Source: Alitta virens
Taxonomy: Eukaryota > Annelida > Polychaeta > Phyllodocida > Nereididae
Assembly (NCBI GenBank): GCA_932294295.1
Contig: OW028582.1
Location: forward strand, 2,020,015-2,084,014
DNA length: 64,000 bases
Reading direction: 5' to 3'
This document shows, piece after piece, positions 33,346 through 48,400 of the stretch. The translations under genes and the position numbers were made by a program. The notes under the pieces are model-generated. The model made no database searches. It was not told where the DNA came from and saw only the letters and a list, made by a program, of their open reading frames with translations. Position 1 is the stretch's first letter; each line of letters begins with the position of its first letter.

Positions 33346-34907
33346 ACACAAAATGAACCACATTGGAAAACTATAACCAAAAAAGAAACCTTTTTATCTG
33401 GGTCCTCAATTGCATCAAATATATTCTTTAACATATTATTATGGCAGCAGCTTAGTTCCACTGAGCTTTTGGCCATTTATACAATGCTGCCATCTATTGA
33501 AATGTCTACTTAATTAAACATTATATCACTATATTCAATTTCATGACTCTTCAGCCAATGCAGATGAGTCCTTCAATTATATATATAAAAGATTTTAAAA
33601 ATTGTGTCTAATTTTCACAATATCATGACAATAAACTGCAAGTTATTTAAACACCCAAAACTGCTTGTTTGTAATCCCTGGGCGGGCCTTGAGACAAAAC
33701 AAGATTTTCATGCAATAAATCTCATTTGTCTGGGGCCCTACCAGCAATCAATTTCTAAATATAGAACAATATGGTCAAATGACACTAACAACCAATGAGA
33801 CACCTCCTTGGTTGACCCCATTCCAGTTTTCTCTACAAGAGTCACAAACACTTAATTCAGGTTCGTTACTTAAATCCACTATTTCTACTGACTTTACTAA
33901 CACCACCACATTATGCTGGAAAACCGCCATATAATATGCTGTAAGTCTCGAGATACATATATTAATTTGAGTGACATGTATGGATTATGGTGAAATTTTG
34001 CTAATTAAAAAAACACGAAAAACAACTACATTGTATGTACACAAGTTTTATTATTGCTTGGGAAATTTCTTTTCTATTTGATATGATTTGTGTACAGATT
34101 GTACAACTATATACGCTTTAACCAAAGTACACACTTAACATACGTAAATACACAAATAATGTAAATGATTGCGATATAATAACGACTAACAATGGAATGA
34201 CTTATAATATAATAACCCTAATAATTATCGCTAATTAATTACCCCCACAAAGTAGTATACCTTCCATTGCACAGAATTTATTTCTCGATTTCATGACCGA
34301 TGTTACGTAGTATCAACTTGTAATCTATAAACATTGCGCGACGAATATCCTGATATGCATCGTTCATGAAACATTTTCTAAATTAGCATGACAAAGACAT
34401 ACATAGTATGTAGTAGCATTATCTGACACATTGTATAAGATTAAATTAATGTTACCAATCAGAGTACATCTGTGATTTACAAGCGTTTAGCATGTATTGA
34501 GCATTCTTATCTTTTTCTAAAAATATGCATAATATTATCACATCTAAATTTAATGCATCACTTGCAAATGAAATGACAATTGACCTCACATAAATATATG
34601 TGTTTTTTCCAAGGTAAGTGCAGAATTTTGAATTGATCGGCTACACTGGACTCCTGGTTATTGGTTTTATATTTCAGTATAATTGTGTATGTTTGCACAT
34701 TTAAGCAGCTCCCTGCTGGCAGACTACGCAAAATGCTCAAATATTTGGCGTTAAATTAACATTCGACCTTTCAATAATTAAGGTTATCACTTGGCACAAT
34801 GGCATATATATTTCTGGAACTTCGAAGTTAGATTTTCCAAGCGTGCCATAAAATAGATTTGCCCGATTTTGCTTTCAAAGGAAACATTATGAGTAAGTAA
34901 TTCTACT

Positions 34908-35210
34908 GCAGCTGGGTGGTCTTGCGGTAAGATGCTCGCTTGCTCCTCTAAAGGACCCGGGTTCAATACCGGGACTGGGCAACCGTTCATGAGCATCATC
35001 CCAGCAGCTGGATGTAGTTCGTACTAGACATTAAATTGGCGGTCAAAAGTACTGGTGTCTATGCTGAGGCAAGTAAAAAGATCCCACCCATGGGGTAAAT
35101 GTGTAACATGGGTGGACTCCTCTCTCTCACCTCATCAATCAACCCTCAATAGCGGCAAGAACTTGCCTTAGAGGGCTGCACTTCCCGTATCTATCTATCT
35201 ACAATATATC
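34908..35210 (+). repeat. tRNA-derived SINE with TATC tail
   Basis: The head resembles a tRNA gene: an A-box-like TCTTGCGGTAAGATGC and a B-box-like GGGTTCAATAC about 45 bp apart. A body with GTCTATGCTGAGGCAAGTAA follows, then a 3' end AACTTGCCTTAGAGGGCTGC and a (TATC)n tail. Body or end segments recur at 39635-39905 (minus), 43115-43260 (minus), 51090-51420, 53690-53760 and 55125-55290. Confidence 0.75.
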
Positions 35211-36458
35211 TTAGACATCAAAAATCTTTGAGCCTTTCTGTAATACCAAATAAGACACTACCACATAAACTGTTTCAAGAATAAATTCATTGCTAAAATA
35301 TAACACCTGATTCGGTTCCGTACAAAAATACAATGATTTAACGTTAATCTCATTTCCTACAGCTATTCTACTCGACCCATGCATTTTACAAACATTGAAT
35401 AATGACGACCAAGTATATACGATGTCATTCGCTAATGTTAAAGGGTGAACCTATTTCATTTTCACATCCAATTAAAATTTCTCAATTAACCCAGACTGAC
35501 ATGGCAATAATTTGAAACGAGTTTCACTTTTTTTTTACTGCTAAAGTCTTGCCGACTTGTCGGATAATTAACTTATGGTACATTTTACCACGATATATGA
35601 TGTAAAAAGCTGATATGAATTAGTACTCACAACCTTTAAATAAGCAATAAGAGATAAAAACAATAATTAGGTAAACATTTCAATGTATTGCAATCACTTT
35701 CACATGACATTAAGAATGTTCCAAGAAGAAAAATAAGAAACATGGTAAAAAAGATTAAGTCTTTTAACAATGGAATAAGTCAGAAGTACCGGATAACAAA
35801 CTATATAAGGTTAACAAATATTTAGGTAAATATGGAATGATGAATATACAAGAGAAGATAAAATGGTGGCGAAAAAAAGAGTTTGCGATAGCAGCAGCTG
35901 TACTTGGAACAATTTCAAGTTTTTACACACACATTCTGTACATGGAGTGTACGGAGTAAAATTTCTGAAGAATGCTCACCAACAATACGCAACAATGGAA
36001 TAGTTCCTGAATCTCATTTTGGAGTTGAAAGACTCGTAACGAAAACATCAAATTTAACGTACAGTACTTCGCTGATAAAACAAGATCTAATCAGTTGTAC
36101 CGTTAAATAAATTCTTGTAATACATAATTCAAATATCATGTGATATGGTAAAAGTATGCCCTGATTTCATCAGCTAATGAATTGATGTTGTGCCTCTCGT
36201 GATATTTATAGAGGTTAAAGGCACCACTAACGTTTAAAAACATTTTACACACAACCATTCAATCATGCAGCATGTATACCACACGTTTACAATCAGAAAG
36301 TCGCTGAGAAATTGTGTTATATTTGTACCTATATTTTGTGCACCTTTAATGCCTTAACGAGGCCATGCTAACCATTTAAATTGTACTTATAGCACATATA
36401 TATTACACACTTTAATTGCATATGAGATGGTGTCGTTTCATTACATGATATTATACGC

Positions 36459-39400
36459 CTACATGTCATTAACACGTTTTTCTAACTGTGTCAATTGCTC
36501 CCCGACAGCGTCCGGCAAGTCCTTGGGTAGTTGCTCGTGAAAATAATCTTTAATCTGGACGACTTCCGTCTGCCAGAAGTCTTTTGGAAGAGAAAAGAGT
36601 TCCTTCATGTCGACGGGGTCTTTCAATCCCTCCATGCTAATGGAATCGTTCGTCGGTAAAAACCCAATCGCTGATTTTTGTGCGCAGTCTTGACCCTCAA
36701 CGCGACGTAAAATCCAGTCCAATACACGAACGTTTTCTCCAAATCCAGGCCAGATGAATTTACCCTCAGCACTCTGATTTAAGGAAACAAATTTGATATT
36801 CATAAGTTCTGCTTCTTAATATATATGCCACGGTATTTGAAAGTCTAATCTTTTAAGAATAAAAAAAGCACAACTTCGATATACAAGAAGTTGAAAATGA
36901 TTAGTTAGATTTTATTTGTTGCACCTTACTTCATATTTGTATTCAACTACAAAATATAAAATTAAATGATATTCAAATACTCGTTCTGAACATATTATGC
37001 AATACTTGGAAATCCTGATTGGTCAGATTTTATTCTCGCAAAATAATGCGTTAAAAAATTCTGAAAGAAGATCCTCTCGAAACACAACCTACCTTTCTGA
37101 ACCAGTTGACGTGGAATATTTTGGGGAGTTTGGCGCCTTTTACTTTCTCCATACTCAACCAGTGGGCGAGATAATCACCGAAGTTGTAGCCAAAAAATGG
37201 TCGCATGGCAAATGGATCGTGCATGATAACTTTACCAGCTGAAATAAAAGTAATTTTGATTTAAATCACCACATAACTAATATTCATGCTTAACAAGCCA
37301 GATATGCCAATTTGATATTTAAAATATGGGAAAATGTTTAAAGACAAATTGAGAGTGGCAGTAAATGTTTATGTAAGATAGAATTTTTTTAATTTCAAAA
37401 TATTCTACATGACCTATAACTAATTAAATGTTCTAGTGATGGCAAATCGGTCTCAAAAATGACATCGATTAATCAGTAAGCTGTTCGATGCGATAATCGA
37501 TTTTTAAATTGATTTAATTTTTCCATGGACTGAGAACAAATGCAAAGAATATTAATGACTTTGCTTTTCTCATAGGTGGCAGCACAGACTAGCACTAGTG
37601 CTGCCACCTGTCGGAAAAATTTAATTTTCAACACTGGGATTGATTATCGGCTGTTACTTTGTTTTGCCGACGATAATCAATTAAAATCGGCAAATTTTGC
37701 CATCACTAAAATGTTCCAGTAAAATGTATTATTTTAATTTTGAAATGTTCTCACCATGTTCGGCAGCAGCTGTGGCTTCTGATCGCATCGCAGCACCAAT
37801 TAAAACACCGTGTCTCCAGTCAAAAGCTTCATACACCAAAGGAACGCCTGAAAGTCAGGAACATATATTTAGATACATCTCCCGTAAATTTTAAAAAAAC
37901 CTCTTGTTGATTATTCGCACTCATTTCAGTTGCATGGTTCAGATGACAAAATGCGACTAGTATATAGCTTTAGAATTATACCTAAATAATACGTCAGCAT
38001 ACAACAGAATACACAGGCTTTAAACGTATCTTATTCATTCTATACTGTTGTTAGATTCCGTGTCGATTCCGGAGGAATCTAAGAACAGAACGGAATGAAT
38101 ACGATTCATAAATCTCGTTCGTTCTAAGTATATTTTTTTGATCTGTCATATAATATACAACTAGAATCAGCTATTTTCTATTCTATTCTATTCCATTTAC
38201 CAAAATCATCACAATAGAAGGGGTTTTAATAATATTATATATATTTCCTATATTTCTCTATTCCATTTAAAACCAATGAAAGGGGGTAGAGTCATACTTA
38301 ACTGATCTTGAAAAGATAGTTCAGCAACAATAGAATAAATACATCTGCTATAAACAAATTACCTTGTGGTCTTCTGCCGCCAAATAAAATAGCGCTAATT
38401 GGAACTCCGTTCGGACTCTCCCACGAATCGTCCATGATGGGACACTGACTAGCTGGGGTGCAGAATCGAGAATTGGGGTGCGCAGCGGGGACTTTAGTGC
38501 CTGGTTGCCATGAGTTTCCCTTCCAGTCGGTTACATTGAGTCCGTCAAGCGGAGATTCTTTCTCTAGTCCCTCCCACCAGAATCCTCCATCGCTCAGTTC
38601 CGCTACGTTCGTGAAGATAGTGTTCTTTTCAATAGTTTTCATGGCGTTGGGGTTGGTCTTCAGTGACGTTCCTGATGTAAAACAAGTGAATTTATGTTAA
38701 TTCTGTTATGTGGCAATATGTATTTTTGTTCCATTAGCATTGCAAACTTTTCAATACATTATTACCGCCAAATATTAAACTTTAATTAAGTCTCGAGAAC
38801 CTCAAATTTTTCATACTAAAAAATCATTAAGGAAGCTGCAAAATTTGTTTGAGAATGCTTGACCCCAATCAAACATTCCTCGCACCCCATTGATATGCCG
38901 AAACTTTCAAGAGATGTATTAACAGATTTTTCAAGAATTTTCATTGATAATGAACATGCAGCAAATTACAGATTTTATGCAATAGTAACATTTTAAGACA
39001 TTTTCAAAAACATTATTAAATTTCCAAAATCCAAATGTTATTTTTTTCCGATATTGATAATATACCTGGAGCGACCCCAAAGAATCCTGCCTCGGGATTA
39101 ATGGCTCGGAGGTTTCCTTCGTCATCAAACCTCATCCAGGCGATGTCATCTCCGACACACTCCACTTTGTAACCAGGAAGAGACGGGTTCATCATTGCTA
39201 GGTTCGTCTTTCCTAAAAAAAATAAAAAGAATAACAATAGATTCAAATCACATTTGCATGCTATTTATTTCCTTTTTTAGGCCACGGTTTTTTGATCTTA
39301 TGTTTCTCGGAACTTTCTCAGATCGTTTTTCATGAGATGGTCGGTCGGCAAAAAAAAAAAAAAACCCAGAAAGTGTTTTTTCCTATACATTAACACAGGT

Positions 39401-42400
39401 GATGTGATACTTCGAGATGCAATACACATATTTGCCCAGACAATTGTTGATTTATTAATCGAGCGGCACTGAAAAAGTTTGGCCGACGGTGTCGAGAAAT
39501 GAAAAATCAAAAAACTGTCGCCTTACTTCTGTTTAAAAAAGATGTACATTTTTTATCAGTACACCTAAATTTGAAAGAAAAACAAATTCCAACAAACATC
39601 CTGAAAAAGAATATTTTTAAGGCCTCATTGCTCCTGGTTCTGAAGCTTAGTCAGCTTATATGACCAGCTGCCAGACGTAATGATAAGGCTGCTTGGAGTC
39701 AACACATTTACCCCATGGGTGGGGGTCTTTTACTTGCCTCAGCATAGACACTGAGTAAAAGGTATCTCCAATTTAACGTCTCATGTGATCGACATCAAGC
39801 TGGGATATATTATTACTACTCATATGAGTCATGAGAAATGCCTGGGCAGGGATCAAATTTTATCCATCACCAAGCTAAGTTGGTCCCCTCCTCCGCATGA
39901 GTGCAAAGGAGTCGGTCTTGGCCACCATTATCACGCGACTTTGTGTCAGGATCCTGACATTTTGCTGATTGGCTGATTCTTTTCTGGTGTTTGATTGGCT
40001 AATTCTTTGGGGGCGTGTCCAAACCATCCTACCAGAGAGCACGACGCAATGACCAATCATAGCATGGCTTAAACTCAGCCATTCATAACCCATGTAAGAA
40101 TTGCTAGCGACCAGTCTCACTACATTGTATGAGATGCGGTACCAGTGCTATCACCAAGCCAGACAACTCTTCCATACAACCAGAGGGCAGCACATCCTAA
40201 TACAGGTGGCTCCACCACAAGAACAACCAGTAAAGTAACATTAAATTAAACTGGCAGCTGGTCATAGAAGCTGACTAAGCTTAATAATATAATGTATCCC
40301 CTTCCAACACATTATATGTTATTTTTATATCACGTGCTATTTGTCATGACCGTGTTCCAGCTAGGATTTGAATAGGGCATGGCGGACAAGAATATTAGGG
40401 CACCTAAATAGAGGCATATAGGGCGCTCAGCTAGTTGAAAAGCAAAATAAAAACTAAAAATAAACAAAAACTCTTTACACTCGGCGACAGCCAAATTCGC
40501 CACGACACTGAGATGCGTCACTCCCCTTAAACATGAATATAAACATTGCAAGGGCTTGATTTGCTAGCGAACTAATTGTATAAATCATTAACAGTGTTGT
40601 AAAATTGCGGCAGCCATCTAAAATGTGTTTATTGTAGTTTTATGGGGGTGGCGAATCTCAGTATCGTGGCGAAATCCACTGTCGAGTGTACTTGATTTTA
40701 GGCATGGCGCACACAAAAATGAGCACGGTGCAATGGGCGTCAGGCAAGGTGCAACAGGCAACAAGCATGGCGCCACGCCATGCTCAAATGGCCTAGCTGG
40801 AAAACTGCATGATGTATATATGTAGGACTAATCTTACATTTTTTCAGTTTGTACTCGGTATTTTGTCTTTTTGTCGGAAGTACATGGCTGAATGTGCCAC
40901 GTGCGTTTTCCATGAGAAGGATAAACGCATGGTTTTCACCTCATTAATTAGGCAAAAACCAATGCGTTTTCCATGCGTTCATCCTTCTCATGGAAAACGC
41001 ACGTGGCACATTTGGCCATGTAGTTTTAGCTATCTTGAAAGCTGTGCTTTTAAAACGACAACAAACACTTTTGTTGGAAAAGTCGCGAAACTTTATACCA
41101 TTACTTCAGATAATTCTGTTGGTATTTATAAATGAACAATGCTATGTCATGTCAACATCCAATTTGTCCAACATTCGCCCCAAAAACATTGTGTTAAGCA
41201 GAGCGCATATGGAAAATGGCTCAGTGACTTTGATTCTGAGTGCCAGTAATTTTTTGCGAACAATCTTGCAGCTACAGCGGAACTATTAGTCTTTTTACGA
41301 CAATTTTATATCTTCAACAATTAATTTTTAACTTCAATTTTAGTTTTAAGAAAAATTTCTTTTATTAACAAAATCAAAAGGAGGTCAGAATTCACCTAGA
41401 TTTCTCATCAAAATCAATAAGTTTTTAATATCATTTTACAACTCTTGAAGAGATAAGGAACTAAAAGTTAATTTTATCAAAATTTTTATGGTTATATTTA
41501 TGATGCGCCTGACACAATACCTCATAACAACATAGATAAGAACAATTTTATGATAAGGAAACAAAATATTCACTACTTAGCAACGAAGCATTTTACTGAA
41601 GCTTGACTTGATACAGACATACAGCTGTGGGCGAGTCGCTGTATCTTATCGGAAACTGGGAACAATAGAGTGACTGATTAAAAGATACCAGCAAATGTTT
41701 CCTTCACATACAAGAACAAACAGATAATGACAACGACCTATATGAACGACCTAGTAGAGGATAGTAGATTTTAACGGTTGGTCACGTACAAGTATATTGC
41801 CATAATATTCATTACAGCGTTCACAACCCTTTAACAAAACTGATTTCAGTGATTAATCAACACCCATAGCAATGAGCAATTATCGCCAGAAAAGGCAATG
41901 ATACCGACTGCAATCACTCATTCAACCAACATAATATTCACTAAAAGAGACACGTATCAAATATTATCACCAGAACGAGGCACAATGACGCCACAAGTGC
42001 TGGTCGAAAACCGTCAAAAGATAGTATTATCCACAGGGCGGGTATTATCGACACTTAAATTGGTTTGTTAACAAAATTGTTAACATTCTAATGTGAGTGT
42101 CGATAATACCCGCCCTGTCGATAATACCATCCTTTACGGTACATGAAAGAAACGCTGAAACATTTTCACCAGAAAGAGGCACAATCAAACTCACCACAAG
42201 CGCTTGGAAACGCCGCCGCGATGTATTTCTTCACTCCTTGCGGATTCGTTATTCCGAGGATCAACATGTGCTCTGCTAGCCATCCCTCTTTCCTTGCGAT
42301 GGTGCTGCCGATTCGTAGAGCGAAACATTTCTTGCCGAGAAGAGAATTTCCTCCGTACCCGCTGCCAAAACTCATGATTTCGCTTTCAGAAGGAATATGA

Positions 42401-45400
42401 GCTATTATCGTGTTTTCGGGGTTGCACGGCCAGTTGTTAGTAGCAGGGTCTGCAGATAATCAAGCTAACATAACGAAAAGCCACATTCATTATCGGAATA
42501 TAGGTTAGTGTTTAAATCTTAGGTCAAGTAAAACGGCAAGTTAGTGATTCTCTTCAATAGCAAAATAGCTGGCAATAAATAAACGGATTACATTGAGAAT
42601 TACCATGACAACGAAACTTGCCATTTGAAATGATATCACTTCGGAACTTAAGAAATTGGTGTAAAGAGTTAATTTTGTCACAAATCATGAGTTTGCAATA
42701 TGCATAACCGTATGTTGACGGGTGGCATAAATTGATATTGCAGGAAATCAGCATTAGTACAACAGATTCCAATTGAATCATTTATTCAAATCTACATCGT
42801 CCCAAAATACATACGTTGCATCGGAAGAGGCTGGCCAATACTGTGCAGACATTTGACAAAACTTCCATTTCCCAGAACGTCCAAGACATTTCCGCCCATC
42901 CTGGTCATGATGCGCATACTGGCGACCACATAAGCCGAGTCGGTGACTTCAATGCCGATCTTGGAAAGGGGTGAACCCACTGGTCCCATGCTGTATGGGA
43001 TGACATACATAGTCCTGCCTGTGAAGAGAGAAATTCAAATTTAGGGTTTTAGCTTGTAAATATGGTTCCTAAAAATGCTAATGACACTGCACGTTACACA
43101 ACGATACATTAAACTATCTCAGTGCTACTTGGTCTGAAGCTCAGTCAGCTTATATGGCCAGCTAGTAGGCAGACGTAATGATGAGATGATAAGGCTGCTT
43201 GGAGTCCACACCATGGTGTGACATCCAGCTGGGATGTAGCTCATGAAGAGTGCCTGGGCCACACTCTAAATATGTGTAAGCTAACGAATCTATCAGGTAT
43301 TAATTACAAAAAATAAATGATGCATTGAAAGAAACCAAAAACATTAGAAGTACAATGGAAATGACGTCATCACTTGATTTGTTTACATATTGGATTTTTG
43401 ATGGCATGAAAAATTAAATACTAGGTGAAGTTTATTTATTTTATAGAGCGATAGTGAACCCAGCAAGGCTCTGGATGGTAGGTAATCAGTAGACCGATCT
43501 AGGTAATCAGTATTAAGAAGACAATGAAGTGAATGCAATAGATTTTGGCCACTGTCATATCGAGTGACAATCCAGCTTTAAGCAGAGCTGGCGAATATGG
43601 AATTGGCAGATGTACTTTAAGATAACTTTTATACATTTCATTGCAGTTCAGTGTTATTGCTCAGATTATTATATTCATTTAAATTCATGGTCTGTAGTTT
43701 GGCGAATTCTTTTTAAATTGAATTCAGTATTCAGCTATAAAAAGAGATAGTTCACTTCCAGTACACCAAAATATTGAACTTATTATCCTTACAAAAAGTG
43801 AAAACACACTCAATTTTTGTAAGCATGTGTTGAATCAAATAAGACTATGATATGGAAGGGAACAAAATTTAATATTAATTCCACTCATGCCATTTCACGA
43901 ATCTTTTATTCAAAAGAACCAAGGTCCATATCCATGATTTCTTTCTCTTTTTTTTTAATAGCAAATAGTTTGTGACACATAGTAAGTATATACATATCTA
44001 ATATATGTGTCAATATTAATATTTATATAAAAATTTAATTATGGGGGCAACTTAATATAGTTTCTATGGACTCTGTTGCAGCCCTTCTTGGTACCTGATT
44101 ATTTATATGTAATTGTATGTTCTATTTATACATGTGTATTTGTATGTTTTTTTGTACCAAGAAAAAATTAAAAACTTTAAACTTCATATCCTTTACCCAA
44201 GTACACTGTTTACGCGTCACTTCAAGTTTCTTTGAATCGATTCAGCACGATTGATTAATTCTAAGGACGCGATGTAATCGTCCGCAAGGAAAAGACCCAA
44301 GGATTGGATGATCATAAAAGACTGCATCAAAGTGACTCAATAAACCATAAATGATTGCCAAAAAAAAGAGATTTTACAGATAAAAAATGACCATGGTAGT
44401 TCAGGACACCTTATCGGATAGAATACGGCTGCATGCCAGGGTTGCGAAAATACAAAGAAGACAAAATGTCTGTCAATATGCAATATTTGATACTACATAT
44501 ATTAAAGGCATGGTAAACCTTCGGAAACTTCTTCTAAAGGACTAAGATGATATCAAATGGGCTTTTGTGCAATGCGGTTGCCTACATCAGTGTTCCAGCT
44601 AGCACCTAAATTGGGCATGGCGCAGAATAATATTAGGGCACTTAAATAGACTCATATAGGGTGCCGAGCTAGTTGAACAGCAAAAAGAAAAAAAGCAAGG
44701 TTTATCACTATTTTTCGGCCATGACGCTGACAAAATCCGGCATGACAAGGGGTGGCGGGCATGGCTAAAGGGGCGTCGGGCAAGGTCCAAGGGGCGTCGG
44801 GCAAGGGGCGTCGGGCAAGGGGCGTCGGGCAAGGGGCGTCATGCGTGGCGCAAGGGGCGTCGGGCATGGCGCAATGGTGTCTTATCGATTGATTTCAAAA
44901 TATATCAATGACACGACTGATAACATGATGGTTCCATTCACTGTTAATTTTTAAAGAACATTTTTAATTTGCTTGGTTTTTACTATTAATTCTTAATATT
45001 TACATTTTTTTATCTATTTACATCTGTATATCATATTTTGTTAACCGATTTAGAGCGAGCATTGTATGGAGAAAATACAATATGTCACAAATAAAATGTA
45101 CAATGTACAAATAGTGTCTGACAGTGTTGCAAGTTTAATAAGAGCGCAGAAGTATGTATGTATGTGCATACAGGTTTAATCCTAAAAACCCAGATTATGA
45201 GTTAATGATTTTACCAACATGTAGAGGTCACCAATGACTTATGTGTCATGTATTATATATTTAGATTTTATTGAGAGCAAAATGTCAAATTGATACATGT
45301 GTCAGCATGACAAAATAATAACCTATATATTGTGTTTGTGTGTGTTTAGCTACAAGGCCCCTGTCCGATGTAGGTCGGTTCTGGCTAGTATGTATTGAGA

Positions 45401-48400
45401 CCGAATATATACATGATACATTCGCAATAGAGTCTTTTCACTGAACAGCCCTGAATTCAGCAGGACATAAGTCTTTCCTCTCCTCTTATTACTCGTTTTG
45501 CTTTTCAGACACAGTAGGTAATAACTAACTGATTCCATAAATATAACTTTCTCAGAAAAATAACAAACATCAACTAAATGATAAAGTGTAATATACATTA
45601 AAATGCACTGAAAATACTGCTGCTGGGATGCACTTTGCTTCAGCCAATCACAGTCAAGGGCGGGAACATTTTCAGCCAATAGAATTGCAGTATTCTGTTT
45701 TAGCCACCTGGTGGAAATACAGAGAACCTTCCGTGAAAATCCATTATTCGGACTGCCATTGACCACCATCATGCAACAGCTGTGTCATTGATATATTTTG
45801 AAATCAATCGATAAGACACCATTTTTTCATTCATACATATTAAACCTTCCACACTTGCGCGTGAAATGCAAGTCTAGACAAATTTTGGTCCACAAAAAAT
45901 GATAGAAAAATCATTCGATCAATTTTGACCATCAACCATTAGAAGATCTATTTAGCTTCTTTTGGAATGCGTTGTCACAAGTTCACCATCATGCAGGTAA
46001 AATTCCCTAACAAGTCATGCACATCAAATGATCAAATTCTTTTTAAATAGGGAAAAAATATATATTAACAGGCCCGTAGCCAAGGGGGTCGAGGGGTCAT
46101 TCGACCCACCCAACTTGGTACATGGGAATTCTATTTAAAAATATTTGTACCGAAGGTCCAAAATCGTGAATAAGACCCATCTAACGCCAGCGGCTGGCTT
46201 GATTGACAATGTTGAACATTTTTTTAGCAACTTAATAAATGTACTACTGAATATACTACATAGTCGATGGTTCTAAGCTCCAAAATTTGGCCGAGTGATT
46301 CACTTTGTGATATAGCTCGGAAACTTTGCACATTGATCGGAGGGGCAGGGGATATGGGGGGGGGGGGGGGTCAATACTGTAATTTTTGGATAAGGACCCA
46401 CCTCCAAAAACACTTGTATGAAGTTATGGAGCATGGTTACCATGGACACAAAATTTGCATTTTTCAACATTTACAGAAATTGTGAAATAACAAGATTTCT
46501 TAGGCAAATGCTACAGAATTAATAGCAAAGGGTATATATATCTTGTTTTATGCAAATATGGTAAAGACCTTGGAGGTCAAAGGTCAAGGCCAACACTACT
46601 GGCAATAGAACTATGCCAAATATGGAAACCTGGCATTTTAACAGAACTAAGAAATTAACTCAGCAGAAGGTACCATTATAATTTAACACCTTACATAAGT
46701 CACTCCTACTGAAACGACAGCCTGTAAAGAGTTCCTATAACGAGAATTAACCCGGGACTTTTCGAAAGACCTGGCATGCACCTTTAACCACTAGACTACT
46801 CTGCGCTTCGTAAACAGAAACAATCTTCACCTTTCATGCATCCCGGAAATCGCTGATTGACGGCATTGTCAAGATCACTAGGCGATATCCAATGACCCAG
46901 TTTCGACGGAGCGTTGTTGTCTGTGTCCGGGACAGTGTCCCTCTGTTTTTCCGTACAAATGACCGTCTTGCTTTCAACCCGAGCCACATCTTTGGGGTCT
47001 GTCCGAGCTAACCAACTGCAATTTAAAGGAAAAAGAAACATTTAAATGATAAGGTAAAAAATATTACGAGCATACTTTAATATGACAACTAAGACCAAAG
47101 ACTTCAGTAAGAGTTTTGGGCACACTTTTCAGTTCTTCTTAGCAATAGAGTCTTTTCACTGAACAGCCCTGAATTCAGTAAGACATAAGTCTTTCCTCTC
47201 CTCTTATTACTCTCTTATGACACATGTATCAATTCCTGATATCAGGCTTGTCAATAAAACGATATATATATATATATTACTCATTTTGCTTTTCAGACAC
47301 AGTAGGTAATAACTAACTGATTCCATAAATATAACTTTCTCAGAAAAATAACAAACATCAACTAAATGATAAAGTGTCAAATATACATTTAAATGCACTA
47401 AAAATACTGCTGCTTGGATGTACTTTGCTTCAGCCAATCACAGCCAAGGGCGGGAACTTTTTGAGCCAATAGAATTGCAGTAATCTGTTTTAGCCACCTG
47501 GTGGAAATACAGAGAACCTTCCGTGAAAATCCACTATTGACGATGCTGTAATATGAGTCAAGTTTTACAACTCCCCCTCACTTATTCCACTGGGAAATAA
47601 TGGAAAGGGGTGCAAAATATTTATTAATATAGGCTGACAAGCATATCTTTCTGTTACACTCAGTATTCAAGCTTGATATTTTTCCTTCATCGTTTTTCAG
47701 ACTTCTGAAATTTTATTACATGTTATATCTCTATATTCGGATAAGTAACAAATCCTAACAATATACTATGAAGCCATATTCGCGTTAATATGTCAAATAT
47801 GTAACCAAAAGCAAAAACCACAGAAAAACTGATGTCATACATGACTCTGTGACATGAACAGGGAGTAGGACATTGTTGTAGTCTGTACTGATCATTTAGA
47901 ACAGGAAAAAAAGCATGTTTTCATCAAATGTAGCATGACACATCTGGGCGCATCCACGGAAGATTAGGCATCTTAAAGTGATATGAAGTCTCATATCTAG
48001 GTCAAACTGAAAGTTTCTTTTAATTTACCACTGAATGATAGTGGAGGATGTGTATTGTCAGAAACCACTTTGCTTTGTGCCCATCCATTTGCTAGTAATG
48101 AGTATTTCAGTCTTAAAATCAGCTGTAGTGATTTTGGTGTACACCGAAATAATTTGAAACTTGGCTTGGGTCACATGACCACAGCCAGGCAGAGCCAAAT
48201 TCCAACCACCAGGAACCAAGAGGGTTTTGTTTACACTGGAAAATTGTGTTTATACATTAATTGAAGCTATGAAAAGTGATTCTGAACAAGGTAAACTGTT
48301 TTCACAATTCATATGAGTAAATATGATACACTGTGAATGGAGGACAAGCCCATCTAATTGTTTCTGTTAGTTTGACAGCTCTGACCACATGGGCCACATG

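Larger units (their letters stand above)
30535..36458. other. Gene-poor region between the U1 array and PEPCK
   Basis: AT-rich sequence with no supported coding gene. Visible contents are an inverted-repeat element (30891-31103), a partial CAATAG-type element (33142-33345) and a tRNA-derived SINE (34908-35210). The part next to PEPCK probably holds its 3' UTR, but no poly(A) site was fixed. The short ORFs show no recognisable motif. Confidence 0.6.
39213..42194 (-). other. PEPCK intron 5 (2982 bp) with repeats
   Basis: Contains a minus-strand SINE copy (39635-39905), a GTTCCAGCTAG-ended repeat (40353-40803), a palindromic TA-flanked MITE (40881-41022) and a 129-bp inverted repeat (42011-42139). 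The rest is AT-rich with nothing recognised. Confidence 0.8.
43019..46830 (-). other. PEPCK intron 3 (3812 bp) with repeats
   Basis: Contains a partial minus-strand SINE (43115-43260), a GC-rich short tandem repeat (44750-44880), an element with long inverted ends (44875-45822) that holds a CAATAG MITE (45425-45749), a copy of the CAGGCCCGTAGCCA repeat (46069-46205) and a run of G near 46355-46370. About 43320-43420 matches, inverted, part of the element at 51772-52179. Confidence 0.8.

Noticed and set aside
34908..34985. Functional tRNA gene
   Set aside because: The A and B boxes are present, but no clean cloverleaf or anticodon arm could be built. It is the head of a SINE.
45350..45772. 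140-residue minus-strand ORF
   Set aside because: It lies within the CAATAG MITE, and similar ORF pieces appear in the other copies. No protein motif.
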